Source of the DNA: Microtetraspora fusca
GTDB taxonomy: Bacteria > Actinomycetota > Actinomycetes > Streptosporangiales > Streptosporangiaceae
Assembly (NCBI RefSeq): GCF_001570365.1
Contig: NZ_BBYK01000044.1
Coordinates: forward strand, 245,086-309,085
Length of the DNA stretch: 64,000 nucleotides
Direction of reading: 5' to 3'
A program made the translations under genes and the position numbers. Positions 36,967 to 45,928 of this stretch are shown here, piece by piece. How positions within the stretch are numbered: the stretch's first letter is position 1; every line of letters begins with the position of its first letter. Below the pieces are notes generated by a model. That model searched no databases, had not been told where the DNA came from, and worked only from the letters and a program-made list of their open reading frames with translations.

Positions 36967-37401
36967 TCAAACCTGCCGCACCGTGTCCTGGGCCGTGTCG
37001 TCCTGGGCTGCGTTCGGGGCGGTGACCCGCACCGTGCTCGGGGTCCTGTACTGGCCCGTGCCGTCCGCCATGACCTGGGCCAGGTCCTGGGCGTGCGCCT
37101 CGTCCACGCCGTGCGTGTTGTCGAACGTCGTGCGCAGTCGCGGGCCCGCCTCGGCGATCTCCTTGACCACGGCCTTGCCCTTGGCGATGAGGGCCTCGGG
37201 ACCGCCGTTCTGGTAGTAGGAGTTCCGGAAGGAATCGCCCTCGCTGCCGTCGCCCCACGGCTCGGCCGAGTTGAGCTCGGTGATCCTGGCGACCAGCCCG
37301 GGGTAGGCCCGCTCCAGGTCGCCGGCCATGGTGCTCCATTGCGAAAGCCCTCTGGTCACCGCGGTCCTGTTGATGGCGACGCCGTCGTAGGGGCCGTTCA
37401 T
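36967..37401 (-). CDS. WXG100-like small helical protein
   Basis: 144-aa protein starting MNGPYDGVAIN, mainly two helices around a Trp-x-Gly-like turn (SAEPWGDGSEGDSF), as in WXG100/ESX-type proteins, with a disordered Asp/Thr/Gln tail. The ATG overlaps the YbaB stop by 4 bp, and the giant gene follows after 58 bp. Likely a secretion partner or chaperone of the giant protein (inference from locus type). Confidence 0.75.
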   Translation of the reverse strand: MNGPYDGVAINRTAVTRGLSQWSTMAGDLERAYPGLVARITELNSAEPWGDGSEGDSFRNSYYQNGGPEALIAKGKAVVKEIAEAGPRLRTTFDNTHGVDEAHAQDLAQVMADGTGQYRTPSTVRVTAPNAAQDDTAQDTVRQV

Positions 37402-37802
37402 CGCTTCCCGCCCATCTGGTCGGCGAGCTGGGTCATCACCGTTTCGATGTCGCCGTCGAGGTGGGCCTTCATCTGGTCGGGCGGGATCAGCGGCTCGAAG
37501 ATCTCGACGATCCGCTCCTGGGCCGTGGCGGCCGCCCGCTGGATGGTCTCCGTGATGGCGTCGGCGAGCGCGCGGGCGTCGGGACGGCGGTAGACGCGCG
37601 GGTCGATGTCGAGCCGGATCACCTCGCCGCGCGCGCCCACGGTGACCGAGACCATGCCGTCGCGGGACTTCTCGGTCACCTGGATGGCCTTGGCCTTGGC
37701 GTGCAGTTCGACGCCCTCGTCCTGGAGCCGCAGGAAGGTGGTGCGGAGCTGCTCGGTGTAGGCCCGAAGACCGGCGACATGCGCCTCGATGTCGGACTCC
37801 AC
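37398..37802 (-). CDS. YbaB/EbfC family protein
   Basis: 134 aa; long N-terminal helix (ESDIEAHVAGLRAYTEQL), then strands MVSVTVGARGEVIRLDIDP and a C-terminal helix, the YbaB/EbfC nucleoid-protein fold. In actinobacteria this family is common in ESX loci. I chose the GTG with AGGGGG 6 nt upstream over an ATG 22 codons earlier whose extra residues are basic and non-family-like. Overlaps the WXG100-like gene, so coupled. Confidence 0.8.
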   Translation of the reverse strand: MESDIEAHVAGLRAYTEQLRTTFLRLQDEGVELHAKAKAIQVTEKSRDGMVSVTVGARGEVIRLDIDPRVYRRPDARALADAITETIQRAAATAQERIVEIFEPLIPPDQMKAHLDGDIETVMTQLADQMGGKR

Positions 37803-37910
37803 GACACACCCCCTGAGTCGCGCCCGCAGATCACGCTTTCGGGTTAGTTTCCGATAAGTGAACATCATCCGACAAGAGCATTACCAAAATCGATGATCTC
37901 CGGCAGAGGT

Positions 37911-38300
37911 TCACAAATCCAGGGGGACGGCCCGTTCCTGGAGCTCGCCGACCTCGGCGCGCGGGACCCACGCCCGGTAGACGCCGCGTTCGATCCGTTC
38001 GAGCCCGAGCGCGACCGCCTCGGGCGCGGAGCCGCCGAGATACTCCAGCAGCAGCTCGCCCTCGCGCTCGGCGTGCACGTGGAACTCGGCGTCACGCCAC
38101 CGGCAGAGGGTCGTCACGAAGTGCACGGACTCGCATTCCGCCACCGGGACGGTCCGTACGTGGCATCCCGGCTCGACCTCCTCGAACCCCTCGGCCGGCT
38201 CGTCCCGGCGCAGCCGGACCCACGTCTCCAGCGCGGACGCCTCGGGGCTGCACGGGTAGTCGGCGCCGTGCCAGCGGGCGCGGTAGAAGTGCCACGTCAC
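37911..38300 (-). CDS. Unknown 129-aa protein of the cargo locus
   Basis: No family recognised. Starts at a GTG overlapping the stop of the SseB-like gene (GTGA) with GGAGG upstream. Sequence begins VTWHFYRARWHGADYPC, has CESVHFVTTLCRW and ends in an amphipathic strand region RGVYRAWVPRAEVGEL. Soluble, rich in Glu and aromatic residues. A 108-bp gap separates it from the YbaB gene, where a separate promoter could lie. Confidence 0.7.
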   Translation of the reverse strand: MTWHFYRARWHGADYPCSPEASALETWVRLRRDEPAEGFEEVEPGCHVRTVPVAECESVHFVTTLCRWRDAEFHVHAEREGELLLEYLGGSAPEAVALGLERIERGVYRAWVPRAEVGELQERAVPLDL

Positions 38301-39226
38301 GACGCCTCCTCCCGGACCCCGACCAGCAGCCAGCGGCGCAGGTCGCCGTGATAGATGGCGTGCCGGCGCTCCCTGCCGTCCACGGACAGCTCCCAGATCT
38401 CGGCACCGTGGGTGAGCCCGACGCCGTACACCTTGTACTCGCGGATGACCTGGTCCGGGTTGGGCACCAGGCCCAGCCCCACGAAGGGCGGCTCCTCCAC
38501 CACCCATCCGGCCACCGCGTCACGGCCCTCCTCGTCCCGCCCGCCGTACGGCGTGCGGTACAGGCCGAGCCCGACGGGACGCCACCGCAGCAGCGTGAGC
38601 GCGCCGTTCGCGGTGAACGCGTCGGTGCGGCCGAGCGCCTCGGCTAGCACGGCGGGCGTGGCGATGTGCGACACGTCGAGGGCGTGGTGGCAGTAGCCGG
38701 AGACCCGCGGCTCACCGCCGTACAGCAGCTCAGGCACCTCCTCCGGGCACAGCACCTTCTGCAGGACGGGGACGCCCCTCTCGGGGGCGAGCGCGAGATC
38801 CTGGGCGAGCGTGGGGACGGCGAGCCTGGCCACCGTGCCCGACTCCAGGAGGAAACCGACCGGCAGGCCGGGGTTGATCGCCAGCCCCCAGCGCGGGTCG
38901 GGCCACCCGGCGGCCAGTTCAAGCAGGGAGACGACCCGGTGGTGCGTGGCGACGCCCCCGGTGCCCAGCGCCATCGTCTCGGCCGAGGTGTAGGCGATCA
39001 GCCAGGTCCGCCGGCCGTCGGAGGCGGTCGGCCAGGCGACCGGCTCCGCGCCCTCGAACGCGGCCCGGGTGATCGGCAGCGCGAAGTCGGCGTCTTTGAG
39101 CATGCTGAGGCACAGTGCCGTACGGCCGGCCGCGAAGGCCGCCCAGAGCTCCTCCTCGAACGGGCCGGACGGCGGCACGGCGGGTCCGCCATCGCCCGGG
39201 TCCTCGGGTCGCTGCACGCTGATCAC
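38297..39226 (-). CDS. SseB-like protein
   Basis: 309-aa soluble protein resembling the SseB N-terminal domain: FEEELWAAFAAGRTALCLSML, then TWLIAYTSAETMAL, with a second half LVPNPDQVIREYKVYGVGL. Such proteins recur in actinobacterial WXG100/polymorphic-toxin neighbourhoods, function unclear. GTG start. First gene of the minus-strand locus that ends at 25044, and coupled to the 129-aa gene. Confidence 0.75.
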   Translation of the reverse strand: MISVQRPEDPGDGGPAVPPSGPFEEELWAAFAAGRTALCLSMLKDADFALPITRAAFEGAEPVAWPTASDGRRTWLIAYTSAETMALGTGGVATHHRVVSLLELAAGWPDPRWGLAINPGLPVGFLLESGTVARLAVPTLAQDLALAPERGVPVLQKVLCPEEVPELLYGGEPRVSGYCHHALDVSHIATPAVLAEALGRTDAFTANGALTLLRWRPVGLGLYRTPYGGRDEEGRDAVAGWVVEEPPFVGLGLVPNPDQVIREYKVYGVGLTHGAEIWELSVDGRERRHAIYHGDLRRWLLVGVREEAS

Positions 39227-39392
39227 AGTAGGCCAAATCCGGCGGATCGCCCCACCTTCCCGGTATCTTCCGAGGCCGCGCGCACTCCCTGGTGTTCGTC
39301 CAGTTCGGCTCGCGCTTCACGACCGACGGCGTCGACCACGGATCGGCCGCCCGGTTTACTGCCTTTACCGGCAAATCTGGCAATGTGGACGG

Positions 39393-40115
39393 ATGACGGT
39401 CCGCGGGGTGCTCTTCGACATCGACGACACGCTCTTCGACTACTCGACCTCGGAGCGGGTCGGCCTGCTCAAGCACCTGGCCGCCGAGGAACTGCTGGAG
39501 CTGTTTCCCTCGCCCGCCGACGCGGTGGCGCTGTGGCGGCAGATCATGGAGGAGGAGTACACCCGGTTCCTCGCCGGCGAGCTGACGTTCGCCGGCCAGC
39601 AGCTCGCCCGGGCCCGGCGGCTCCTGGCGCACGTCGGCCGCCTTCCCGCGGGTGACCCGTCCGACGACGCGCTCTCCGTCTGGTTCGCCAGATACACCAC
39701 GTTCCGGAAGTCGGCGTGGGCCGCCTTCCCGGACGCCGCCCCCGCGCTCTCCTCGCTCGCCGCGCGCTACCAGCTCGGCGTCGTCTCCAACTCGACGCTC
39801 GCGCACCAACGGGAGAAGCTGCACGCGATCGGCCTGCTCGACCACTTCGGCGACGCCGTCCTCTGCTCGGAGGAGCACGGCGCGCCCAAGCCGGACCCCG
39901 GCATCTTCCTGGCCGGGTGCGCGCTCCTCGGCCTGCCGCCGCACCAGGTCGCGTACGTCGGCGACAAGTACGACGTGGACGCGTGCGGCGCCCGGGACGC
40001 CGGGCTGCGCGCGTACTGGCTGGACCGGACCGGCGCCGGGGCCGACGTGCCGGGTGCGGACGGCATCACGGTGATCACGTCGCTGGATGAGCTGGTGACC
40101 CTGCTGGCCGCATGA
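39393..40115 (+). CDS. HAD-family hydrolase
   Basis: 240-aa haloacid-dehalogenase-type phosphatase: nucleophile motif LFDIDDTLFDY (Asp9, Asp11), motif II VVSNS, Lys in GAPKPDPGIF, motif IV YVGDKYDVDACGA. A helical cap lies between motifs I and II. Sugar-phosphate or nucleotide phosphatase likely; substrate unknown. Start at the ATG where the family begins; weak ribosome-binding site. Its 3' end overlaps the convergent GH65 gene by 41 bp. Confidence 0.88.
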   Translation: MTVRGVLFDIDDTLFDYSTSERVGLLKHLAAEELLELFPSPADAVALWRQIMEEEYTRFLAGELTFAGQQLARARRLLAHVGRLPAGDPSDDALSVWFARYTTFRKSAWAAFPDAAPALSSLAARYQLGVVSNSTLAHQREKLHAIGLLDHFGDAVLCSEEHGAPKPDPGIFLAGCALLGLPPHQVAYVGDKYDVDACGARDAGLRAYWLDRTGAGADVPGADGITVITSLDELVTLLAA

Positions 40116-42477
40116 TCCCGGAGGCCTCCCTCGTCTGCCGGTGCGCCGGGCGGCGGCCGGGGGGCTGGGTGGGGGCCGGGCCGGGGAACGCCGGAGGGAT
40201 CGCGCAGGTGATCGGCGCGCCCCTGGAGACGACGTCCTGCTTCCCATGGTGGACGATCTTGAGCGGGTCCCCGTCGAGCAGCGTGTACGTGGCGCACGCC
40301 TGGTCCACCTTGACCGTGAGCCGCCGCCCCAGCAGGGACACCGTGAAGGAGAGCCCGGTGAGCGCCGAGGGCAGCCGCGGCGCGAAGCAGAGCACGCCGC
40401 CGTGGTGGCGCATCCCGGCGAGCCCCTCGACCAGAGCGATCCAAGCCCCGACCAGGGCCGCGATGTGCAGGCCGTCGCGGGTGTTGTGCTCGACGTCCTC
40501 GAGATCCATCAGCGCGGCCTCGGCGAGGTAGTCGTAGGCCAGGTCCAGATGGCCCACCTCGGCCGCGATCACCGACTGCGTGCACGCCGACAGCGAGGAG
40601 TCCCGTACGGTCATCCGCTCGTAGTAGGCGAAGTCGCGCGCCTTCTGCTCGGCCGTGAACGCGTCGCCCCGGCGGTGCAGCGCCAGCACGAGGTCGGCCT
40701 GCTTGACGACCTGCTTGCGGTACAGGTCGAAGTACGGGAAGTGCAGCATCAGCGGGTACTGGTCGGGTCGCGTCGCGGCGAAGTCCCACACCTGGTGCTC
40801 GGTGAAACCGTCGGCCTGCGGGTGGATCCCCAGCTTCTCGTCGTAGGGCACGTACATCGCCCGCGCCGCGTCCCGCCAGGCCGCCATCTCCTCCTCGTCC
40901 ACGTGCAGCTTCCTGGCCTCCACGGGGTGCCGTTTGGCCGCGTCGGCGGCGGCGTACAGGTTCCGCTGCGCCATCAGGTTCGTGTACACGTTGTTGTCGG
41001 CGATGGCGCTGTACTCGTCCGGACCGGTGACCCCGGGGATGCGGAAGTCGCCGTCGGCGTCGTGGTGCCCCAGCGACCGCCACAGCCGCGCGGTCTGCAC
41101 GAGCAGCTCCAGGCCGACGCCCCGGTCGAACGCCTCGTCCTGGGTGATGTCGTTGTAACGGCCGACGGCGTCGGCGATGGCCGCGTTGATGTGGAAGGCC
41201 GCCGTCCCGGCGGGCCAGTAGCCCGAGCACTCCTCCCCGTGGATGGTCCGCCAGGGGAAGGCCGCCCCGCGCAGCCCGAGCTGCCGCGCCCGGTCCATCG
41301 CCATCGGCAGCGTGCTCTGCCGCCAGCTCAGCGCGTGGGCGACCGCCTCGGGCAGCACGTAGGTCAGCACCGGCATAACGAACGCCTCGCTGTCCCAGAA
41401 GCAGTGCCCGTCGTAGCCGCTGCCGGTGAGGCCCTTGGCCGGGATGCCCCTTCCCTCGCCGCGCGCCGTGGCCTGGAGCATGTGGAAGAGCCCGAACCGC
41501 ACGGCCTGCTGGATCTCCGCGTCGCCCTCCACCTTGACGTCGGCGCGGGCCCAGAAGTCGTCCAGGTAGCTCCGCTGTTCGGCGAGCAGGCCGTCCCAGC
41601 CGGTCTGGCGGGCGGCGGCGAGCGCGGCGTCGGCCTGGTCGCGCACCGCCGGACGCGACCGCGCACCCGACCAGCCGTACGAGACGAACTTGATCACCCG
41701 GAGCGGCCGGCCGGGCTCGAGCGAGGCGATCACCGTCACCCGGCCGAGGTCGGGGAAGCTCTCCGCGACGACGCCGGTGCCGTCCGGACCGTCGACGACG
41801 TGATCCATCGCGGCGGCGACGCGCAGGCCGCTCGCGCGGGTGTTGTGCACGAGCACGACGCGGGCCTCCCGCGCGGCGTTCTCGCAGGAGATCAGCGGCG
41901 CCTCCACCGCGGCGGCGACCCGGGGGTCGCCCGCCGCCGTGGGCATCTGCTCGTTGGCGACGAGCTCGGACTGCACGACCACGCGTAGCGGCTCGTCGAT
42001 GGGCTCCACCTCGTAGCAGATCGCGGCGACCGACCGCTGAACCAGCGACACCAGCCGGACGGAGGACACCCGGACCGGGCACCCGTCCGGCGACTCCCAT
42101 TCGACGGTCCGCCGCAGCACGCCGTCGCGGAAGTCCAGGGTCTGCTCGTGCGCGCGCAGCCGTCCGTAGCGGATGTCGAACGGCTCGTCGTTCACGAGCA
42201 GGCGGATCACCTTGCCGTTCGTGACGTTGATGACGGTCTGCCCCGACTCGGGGAAGCCGTAGCCGGCCTCGGCGTACGGCAGGGGCCGCACCTCGTAGAC
42301 ACCGGACAGGTAGCTACCGGGCAGGCCGTGCGGCTCCCCCTCGTCGAGGTTGCCGCGCCAGCCGATGTGCCCGTTGGACAACGCGAACAGCGACTCGGAC
42401 TGGGCGAGGACGTCGACGTCCAGCCCGGTCAGCCGCAGACTCCAGGGCTCGCACGCGAAAGCGGGATGAGTGATCAT
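40075..42477 (-). CDS. GH65 alpha-glucan/disaccharide phosphorylase
   Basis: 800-aa inverting phosphorylase of the maltose/trehalose/kojibiose phosphorylase family, splitting an alpha-glucoside with phosphate to release beta-glucose 1-phosphate. Seen: N-terminal beta-sandwich ([16 protein letters not shown]), (alpha/alpha)6 barrel with [10 protein letters not shown] and the catalytic acid Glu488 in [19 protein letters not shown] after it, and a C-terminal sheet. The ATG overlaps the beta-phosphoglucomutase stop by 4 bp; that enzyme would convert the product to glucose 6-phosphate. Which disaccharide is used cannot be decided. Confidence 0.92.
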   Translation of the reverse strand: MITHPAFACEPWSLRLTGLDVDVLAQSESLFALSNGHIGWRGNLDEGEPHGLPGSYLSGVYEVRPLPYAEAGYGFPESGQTVINVTNGKVIRLLVNDEPFDIRYGRLRAHEQTLDFRDGVLRRTVEWESPDGCPVRVSSVRLVSLVQRSVAAICYEVEPIDEPLRVVVQSELVANEQMPTAAGDPRVAAAVEAPLISCENAAREARVVLVHNTRASGLRVAAAMDHVVDGPDGTGVVAESFPDLGRVTVIASLEPGRPLRVIKFVSYGWSGARSRPAVRDQADAALAAARQTGWDGLLAEQRSYLDDFWARADVKVEGDAEIQQAVRFGLFHMLQATARGEGRGIPAKGLTGSGYDGHCFWDSEAFVMPVLTYVLPEAVAHALSWRQSTLPMAMDRARQLGLRGAAFPWRTIHGEECSGYWPAGTAAFHINAAIADAVGRYNDITQDEAFDRGVGLELLVQTARLWRSLGHHDADGDFRIPGVTGPDEYSAIADNNVYTNLMAQRNLYAAADAAKRHPVEARKLHVDEEEMAAWRDAARAMYVPYDEKLGIHPQADGFTEHQVWDFAATRPDQYPLMLHFPYFDLYRKQVVKQADLVLALHRRGDAFTAEQKARDFAYYERMTVRDSSLSACTQSVIAAEVGHLDLAYDYLAEAALMDLEDVEHNTRDGLHIAALVGAWIALVEGLAGMRHHGGVLCFAPRLPSALTGLSFTVSLLGRRLTVKVDQACATYTLLDGDPLKIVHHGKQDVVSRGAPITCAIPPAFPGPAPTQPPGRRPAHRQTREASGIMRPAGSPAHPAT

Positions 42478-43235
42478 GATCGCTCCAACAGCTCGGCGAG
42501 ATCGGAGACCACCACATGGGCGCCGTGCTCGCGCAGCGCGTCGGCCTGCCCGACCCTGTCCACACCGACCACGCAGGCGAAGCCGCCGGCCCGCCCGGCC
42601 TCCACCCCCGCGAGCGCGTCCTCGAACACCGCCGCCTCGTCCGGCGCCACCCCGAGCGCCCGCGCGGCGGCCAGGTAGGCGTCCGGCGCCGGCTTGCCCG
42701 CCAGGTGCTCCCGGACGACGGTGCCGCCGTCCACTCCCACCTCGAACAGGTCCTCGATCCCTGCGCCGGCGAGCATCTCCCGGCAGTTGGCGCTCGACGA
42801 CACCACCGCCCGGTGCAGCCCGGCGTCCCGCACCGCGTGCACGTAGCGGACCGAGCCCTCGAACACCTCCACGCCGTCCCTCCTGAGCCGGTTCAGCATC
42901 AGCTCGTTCTTGCGGTTGCCCAGGCCGTTGACGGTCTCGGCGTCCGGCGGGTCGTCGGGCTCGCCCTCGGGGAGCCGGATGCCGCGCGAAGCGAGGAACG
43001 CGCGGGTGCCGTCCGCCCTCGTCTTGCCGTCCACGTACGTGTCGTAGTCCTCCACGTCGTCGAAGGGGTCCAGCGGAGTGCCGGTGCGCGCGGCGCGCTC
43101 GCTCAGGAATCCGTCGAACATCTCCTTCCACGCGGCGGCGTGCAGCCGGGCCGTACGCGTCAGGACACCGTCCAGGTCGAACAGGCAGGCCCGCACCCGG
43201 TCGGGTAGGCCCAGTTTCCTCGGGGACAGATCCAT
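42474..43235 (-). CDS. pgmB: Beta-phosphoglucomutase family HAD enzyme
   Basis: 253-aa HAD phosphomutase. Motif [20 protein letters not shown] (Asp20 nucleophile, Asp22), helical cap, RRDGVEVF and [10 protein letters not shown] regions, GKPAPDAYL and [12 protein letters not shown] typical of PgmB. Isomerises beta-glucose 1-phosphate to glucose 6-phosphate. Coupled to the GH65 phosphorylase, together forming a phosphorolytic disaccharide pathway. No transporter lies next to them, so the substrate may be internal, e.g. trehalose or maltose. Confidence 0.9.
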   Translation of the reverse strand: MDLSPRKLGLPDRVRACLFDLDGVLTRTARLHAAAWKEMFDGFLSERAARTGTPLDPFDDVEDYDTYVDGKTRADGTRAFLASRGIRLPEGEPDDPPDAETVNGLGNRKNELMLNRLRRDGVEVFEGSVRYVHAVRDAGLHRAVVSSSANCREMLAGAGIEDLFEVGVDGGTVVREHLAGKPAPDAYLAAARALGVAPDEAAVFEDALAGVEAGRAGGFACVVGVDRVGQADALREHGAHVVVSDLAELLERS

Positions 43236-43280
43236 TCTCAGGCGACCTCCTCCACGCTTCCGGTACGGTCGCCCTTCCCC

Positions 43281-44600
43281 CTACCCGTGAAGGGCGGGAT
43301 CACCGGAAATCGCGGCGGTCAGCCGCGCCCGGCCGCTTGCCTTCTCGCCGGGGTCGTCTCCCGCGCCCGGCACGGCGGGCAGCCGTACGGTGACCGCGAG
43401 GCCGCCCTCGGAGCGGGCCCGGGCGGCGATCGCGCCGCCGTGCGCGTCCACGATGGCGCGGACGATGGACAGGCCGAGCCCGGCGCCGCCCGCCGACCGC
43501 ACCCGCTCGCCGTGCAGCCGCCGGAACGGCTCGAACAGGTCGTCCACCTCGTACGGCGGGACCTGGGGCCCGGTGTTCTCCACCGTGACCACCACCTCGC
43601 CGGCGGCGTCGTCCACGCGGAGCGTCACCCACACGTCGCCGTCGCGGACGTTGTACTTGACCGCGTTCTCCACCATGTTGGCCACGCAGCGTTCCAGCAG
43701 CAGCGGATCACCCTGGACGACCGCCGGGCGCAGGTCCTGGTGGACGACAACCCTCCGCTTCCGCGGCGCGAGCGCCTGCTCCTCCAGCACGACGCGGACG
43801 ACGTGCCGCAGATCGACCGGCCTGCTCACGGTGAGCTCCTGCTCCGACTGGGCGAGCAGCAGCAGCCCGTCGATCAGCCGCTCGTACCGCGCGTTCGTGC
43901 CGAGCAACGCGCGGGCCAGCGCCTTGAGGTCCTCGGAGGCGGCCGGCTCCTCCAGCGACACCTCCAGGACCGTGCGGTTGATGGCGAGCGGGGTGCGCAG
44001 CTCGTGCGACGCGTTGGCGATGAACCGGCGCTGGGCGTCGAACACGCGGTGCAGCCGGTCGAGCATCGCGTCGAAGGTGTCGGCCAGCCGCTTGACCTCG
44101 TCCTGCGGGCCGCGCAGCGCGATCCTCTCGTTCAGCGCGATGCGCTCGTGCGGCCTGCTCTCCGAGAGCCGCCGCGCGGTCTCGGTCACCCGGCCGAGGG
44201 GTCGCAGCGCGCGTGCGGCGACCAGATGGCCGAGCAGCAGGGCGACGATCCCGGTAAGGACCATGACGAGGAGCGACGACCGGGTCGTCTCCTGCAGCAC
44301 GTCGGCGGCCCGCTGCTCGACCTCCGTCTGCACCAGCTGCGGGACCGCGCCGACGAGGGTCGGGGTCAGCCTCAGCTCCGTGAGCGGGTCGCCCAGGCCC
44401 GTCAACTTCGCGAACTTCATGACGAGCCGCTGGTCCAGCGCCCGCGCCGTCATCAGGTGCCCCACCCACAGCACCGCCGAGCTTCCGGCGAAGAACAGCC
44501 CGCCGTACAGCAGGGTCAGCCGCGCCCGCAGCCCCAGCCGGTTCCAGGGGAGCGCCGCGGCGAGGATGCGTCGCGCCCGCGACGTGCCGCGGGCGGTCAA
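43281..44600 (-). CDS. Two-component sensor histidine kinase
   Basis: 439-aa membrane kinase. Two transmembrane helices (about 27-48 and 108-130) enclose a short sensor loop. HAMP-like segment ARALRPLGRVTETARRL, H box ASHELRTPLA, N box NMVENAVKYN, G boxes GGAGLGLSIV. The start is TTG, overlapping the regulator stop (TTGA); the next Met would lose the first membrane helix. Partner of the regulator upstream and probably senses an envelope or drug signal controlling the divergent exporter. Confidence 0.92.
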   Translation of the reverse strand: MTARGTSRARRILAAALPWNRLGLRARLTLLYGGLFFAGSSAVLWVGHLMTARALDQRLVMKFAKLTGLGDPLTELRLTPTLVGAVPQLVQTEVEQRAADVLQETTRSSLLVMVLTGIVALLLGHLVAARALRPLGRVTETARRLSESRPHERIALNERIALRGPQDEVKRLADTFDAMLDRLHRVFDAQRRFIANASHELRTPLAINRTVLEVSLEEPAASEDLKALARALLGTNARYERLIDGLLLLAQSEQELTVSRPVDLRHVVRVVLEEQALAPRKRRVVVHQDLRPAVVQGDPLLLERCVANMVENAVKYNVRDGDVWVTLRVDDAAGEVVVTVENTGPQVPPYEVDDLFEPFRRLHGERVRSAGGAGLGLSIVRAIVDAHGGAIAARARSEGGLAVTVRLPAVPGAGDDPGEKASGRARLTAAISGDPALHG

Positions 44601-45250
44601 AAGCGGTACCCCCTGCCAGGCACGTTCTCGATCAGCCGCGGCTCGCCGAGCTTTCTGCGCAGCGAGGTGAGGGTCACCCGCAGCACACCCGTGCCCGTGT
44701 CGGCGTACTCGTCCCAGACGGCCCGGAGCAGGTCGGCCGAGGAGACCAGGTTCCCGTCCGCGCGCAGCAGTTCGAGCAGGACGTCGAACTCCTTGCGGTT
44801 CAGCGCGATCGGCCGCCCGTCCCGGGTGACCGTACGGCGGGCCGGGTCGAGCCGTACGCCGGCCCGTTCCAGCACCGGGGGCGCGGCCCTGGGCGAGCGG
44901 CGGCCGAGCGTCCGCACCCGGGCCACCAGCTCGGCGAACGCGAACGGCTTGACCAGGTAGTCGTCGGCGCCGAGGGACAGCCCGTCCACCCGGTCGCGCA
45001 GCCGCCCAGCGGCGGTGAGCATCAGGACCCGGCTCGCCGGGCTCGCGGCCGCCAGCGCCCGGCAGACGTCGTCGCCGTGCACCTCCGGGAGGTCGCGGTC
45101 GAGCACGACGACGTCGTAGTCGACGTAGGCCGCCAGTTCGAGCGCCTCCTGGCCGTCGTAGGCGACGTCCACGGCGAGTGCGTGCAGCCGCATCCCCCGC
45201 GCGAGGGCGTCGGCCAGCTGTTCCTCGTCCTCGACGACGAGCACGCGCAT
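44597..45250 (-). CDS. OmpR/PhoB-family response regulator
   Basis: 217 aa. Receiver domain with VVEDEEQLA, phospho-acceptor Asp in DVVVLDRDLPEVHG, switch residues LMLTA and LVKPFAF; C-terminal winged helix with ALNRKEFDVLLELL, TGVLRVTLTSLRRKLG and VPGRGYRF. Divergent from the exporter operon; the inverted repeat at 45296-45342 in the 156-bp gap is a likely operator. Confidence 0.95.
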   Translation of the reverse strand: MRVLVVEDEEQLADALARGMRLHALAVDVAYDGQEALELAAYVDYDVVVLDRDLPEVHGDDVCRALAAASPASRVLMLTAAGRLRDRVDGLSLGADDYLVKPFAFAELVARVRTLGRRSPRAAPPVLERAGVRLDPARRTVTRDGRPIALNRKEFDVLLELLRADGNLVSSADLLRAVWDEYADTGTGVLRVTLTSLRRKLGEPRLIENVPGRGYRF

Positions 45251-45295
45251 CCCTGCCTCCCCGGATCCCGAATCCGAGGGTGACCGACCGGGTGT

Positions 45296-45342
45296 TAACG
45301 GCGGATAAGGCGAACCCGCCTCTGCTGATTTATCCGCGTTTA
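45296..45342. promoter_or_regulatory. Inverted repeat, likely response-regulator operator
   Basis: Arms 45296-45308 and 45330-45342, 11 of 13 positions matching (core GCGGATAA identical), 21 nt apart, between the divergent regulator and lipoprotein genes. Arrangement suits a dimeric OmpR-type regulator; target promoters not mapped. Confidence 0.5.
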
Positions 45343-45406
45343 GCCCCGAGATCGCTGGAGTTGGTCCGCGCCCCGGGCGAGCGACCCGGGGGCGAAGGAG
45401 TGAACC

Positions 45407-45928
45407 ATGAAGATCCGGCTACTCGCAGCCGCGGCGCCGCTGGCACTGGCGCTCGCCGCCTGCGGCGGTGCCGCCTCCGGGGACGGAGGAATCGCCTCGG
45501 CGGGCGGTGGCGCGTCCGGCCCCGAGTCCTCCCCGTCCGCGTCGGCCACCCTCGACGCGCGGGAAGCACAGCTCAAGTTCGCCCAGTGCATGCGCGAGCA
45601 TGGCATCGACATGCCCGACCCGGACACGAGCGGCGCGATCCGCATCCCGTTCCCCAAGGGCATGGACAAGAGCAAGGGCGACGCGGCGATGAAGGAATGC
45701 CAGCCGCTCATGGAGCAGGCCGTCGGCGACCGGGCGAAGGCGCCCGATCCGGCGACCCGCGACCGGATGGTGAAGTTCGCCCAGTGCATGCGCGAGCACG
45801 GCGTCGACATGCCCGATCCGAGTGGCGGCGGCATCAAGATGACGATCCCCGAGGGCGGCGAGCAGAAGCTCAAGGAAGCCCAGGAGGCGTGCAAGGAGTT
45901 CGCCCCCCAGATGAAGACGAACCCGTGA
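45407..45928 (+). CDS. Lipoprotein with duplicated Cys motif
   Basis: 173-aa exported lipoprotein: signal MKIRLLAAAAPLALALAAC with lipobox LAAC (Cys19), Ser/Gly-rich stretch, then two copies of KFAQCMREHGxDMPDP about 65 residues apart, each followed by a later Cys (MKECQP, QEACKEF). The duplication probably gives two similar disulfide-bonded lobes. AAGGAG 7 nt before the ATG. First gene of the operon with an adaptor and ABC exporter; maybe a surface sensor or accessory for it. Family function unknown. Confidence 0.85.
   Translation: MKIRLLAAAAPLALALAACGGAASGDGGIASAGGGASGPESSPSASATLDAREAQLKFAQCMREHGIDMPDPDTSGAIRIPFPKGMDKSKGDAAMKECQPLMEQAVGDRAKAPDPATRDRMVKFAQCMREHGVDMPDPSGGGIKMTIPEGGEQKLKEAQEACKEFAPQMKTNP

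Noticed and set aside
32682..37025. 1447-aa plus-strand frame opposite the giant gene
   Set aside because: Arg/Gly/Leu-rich shadow. The minus-strand frame is intact over 10 kb and carries recognisable domains.
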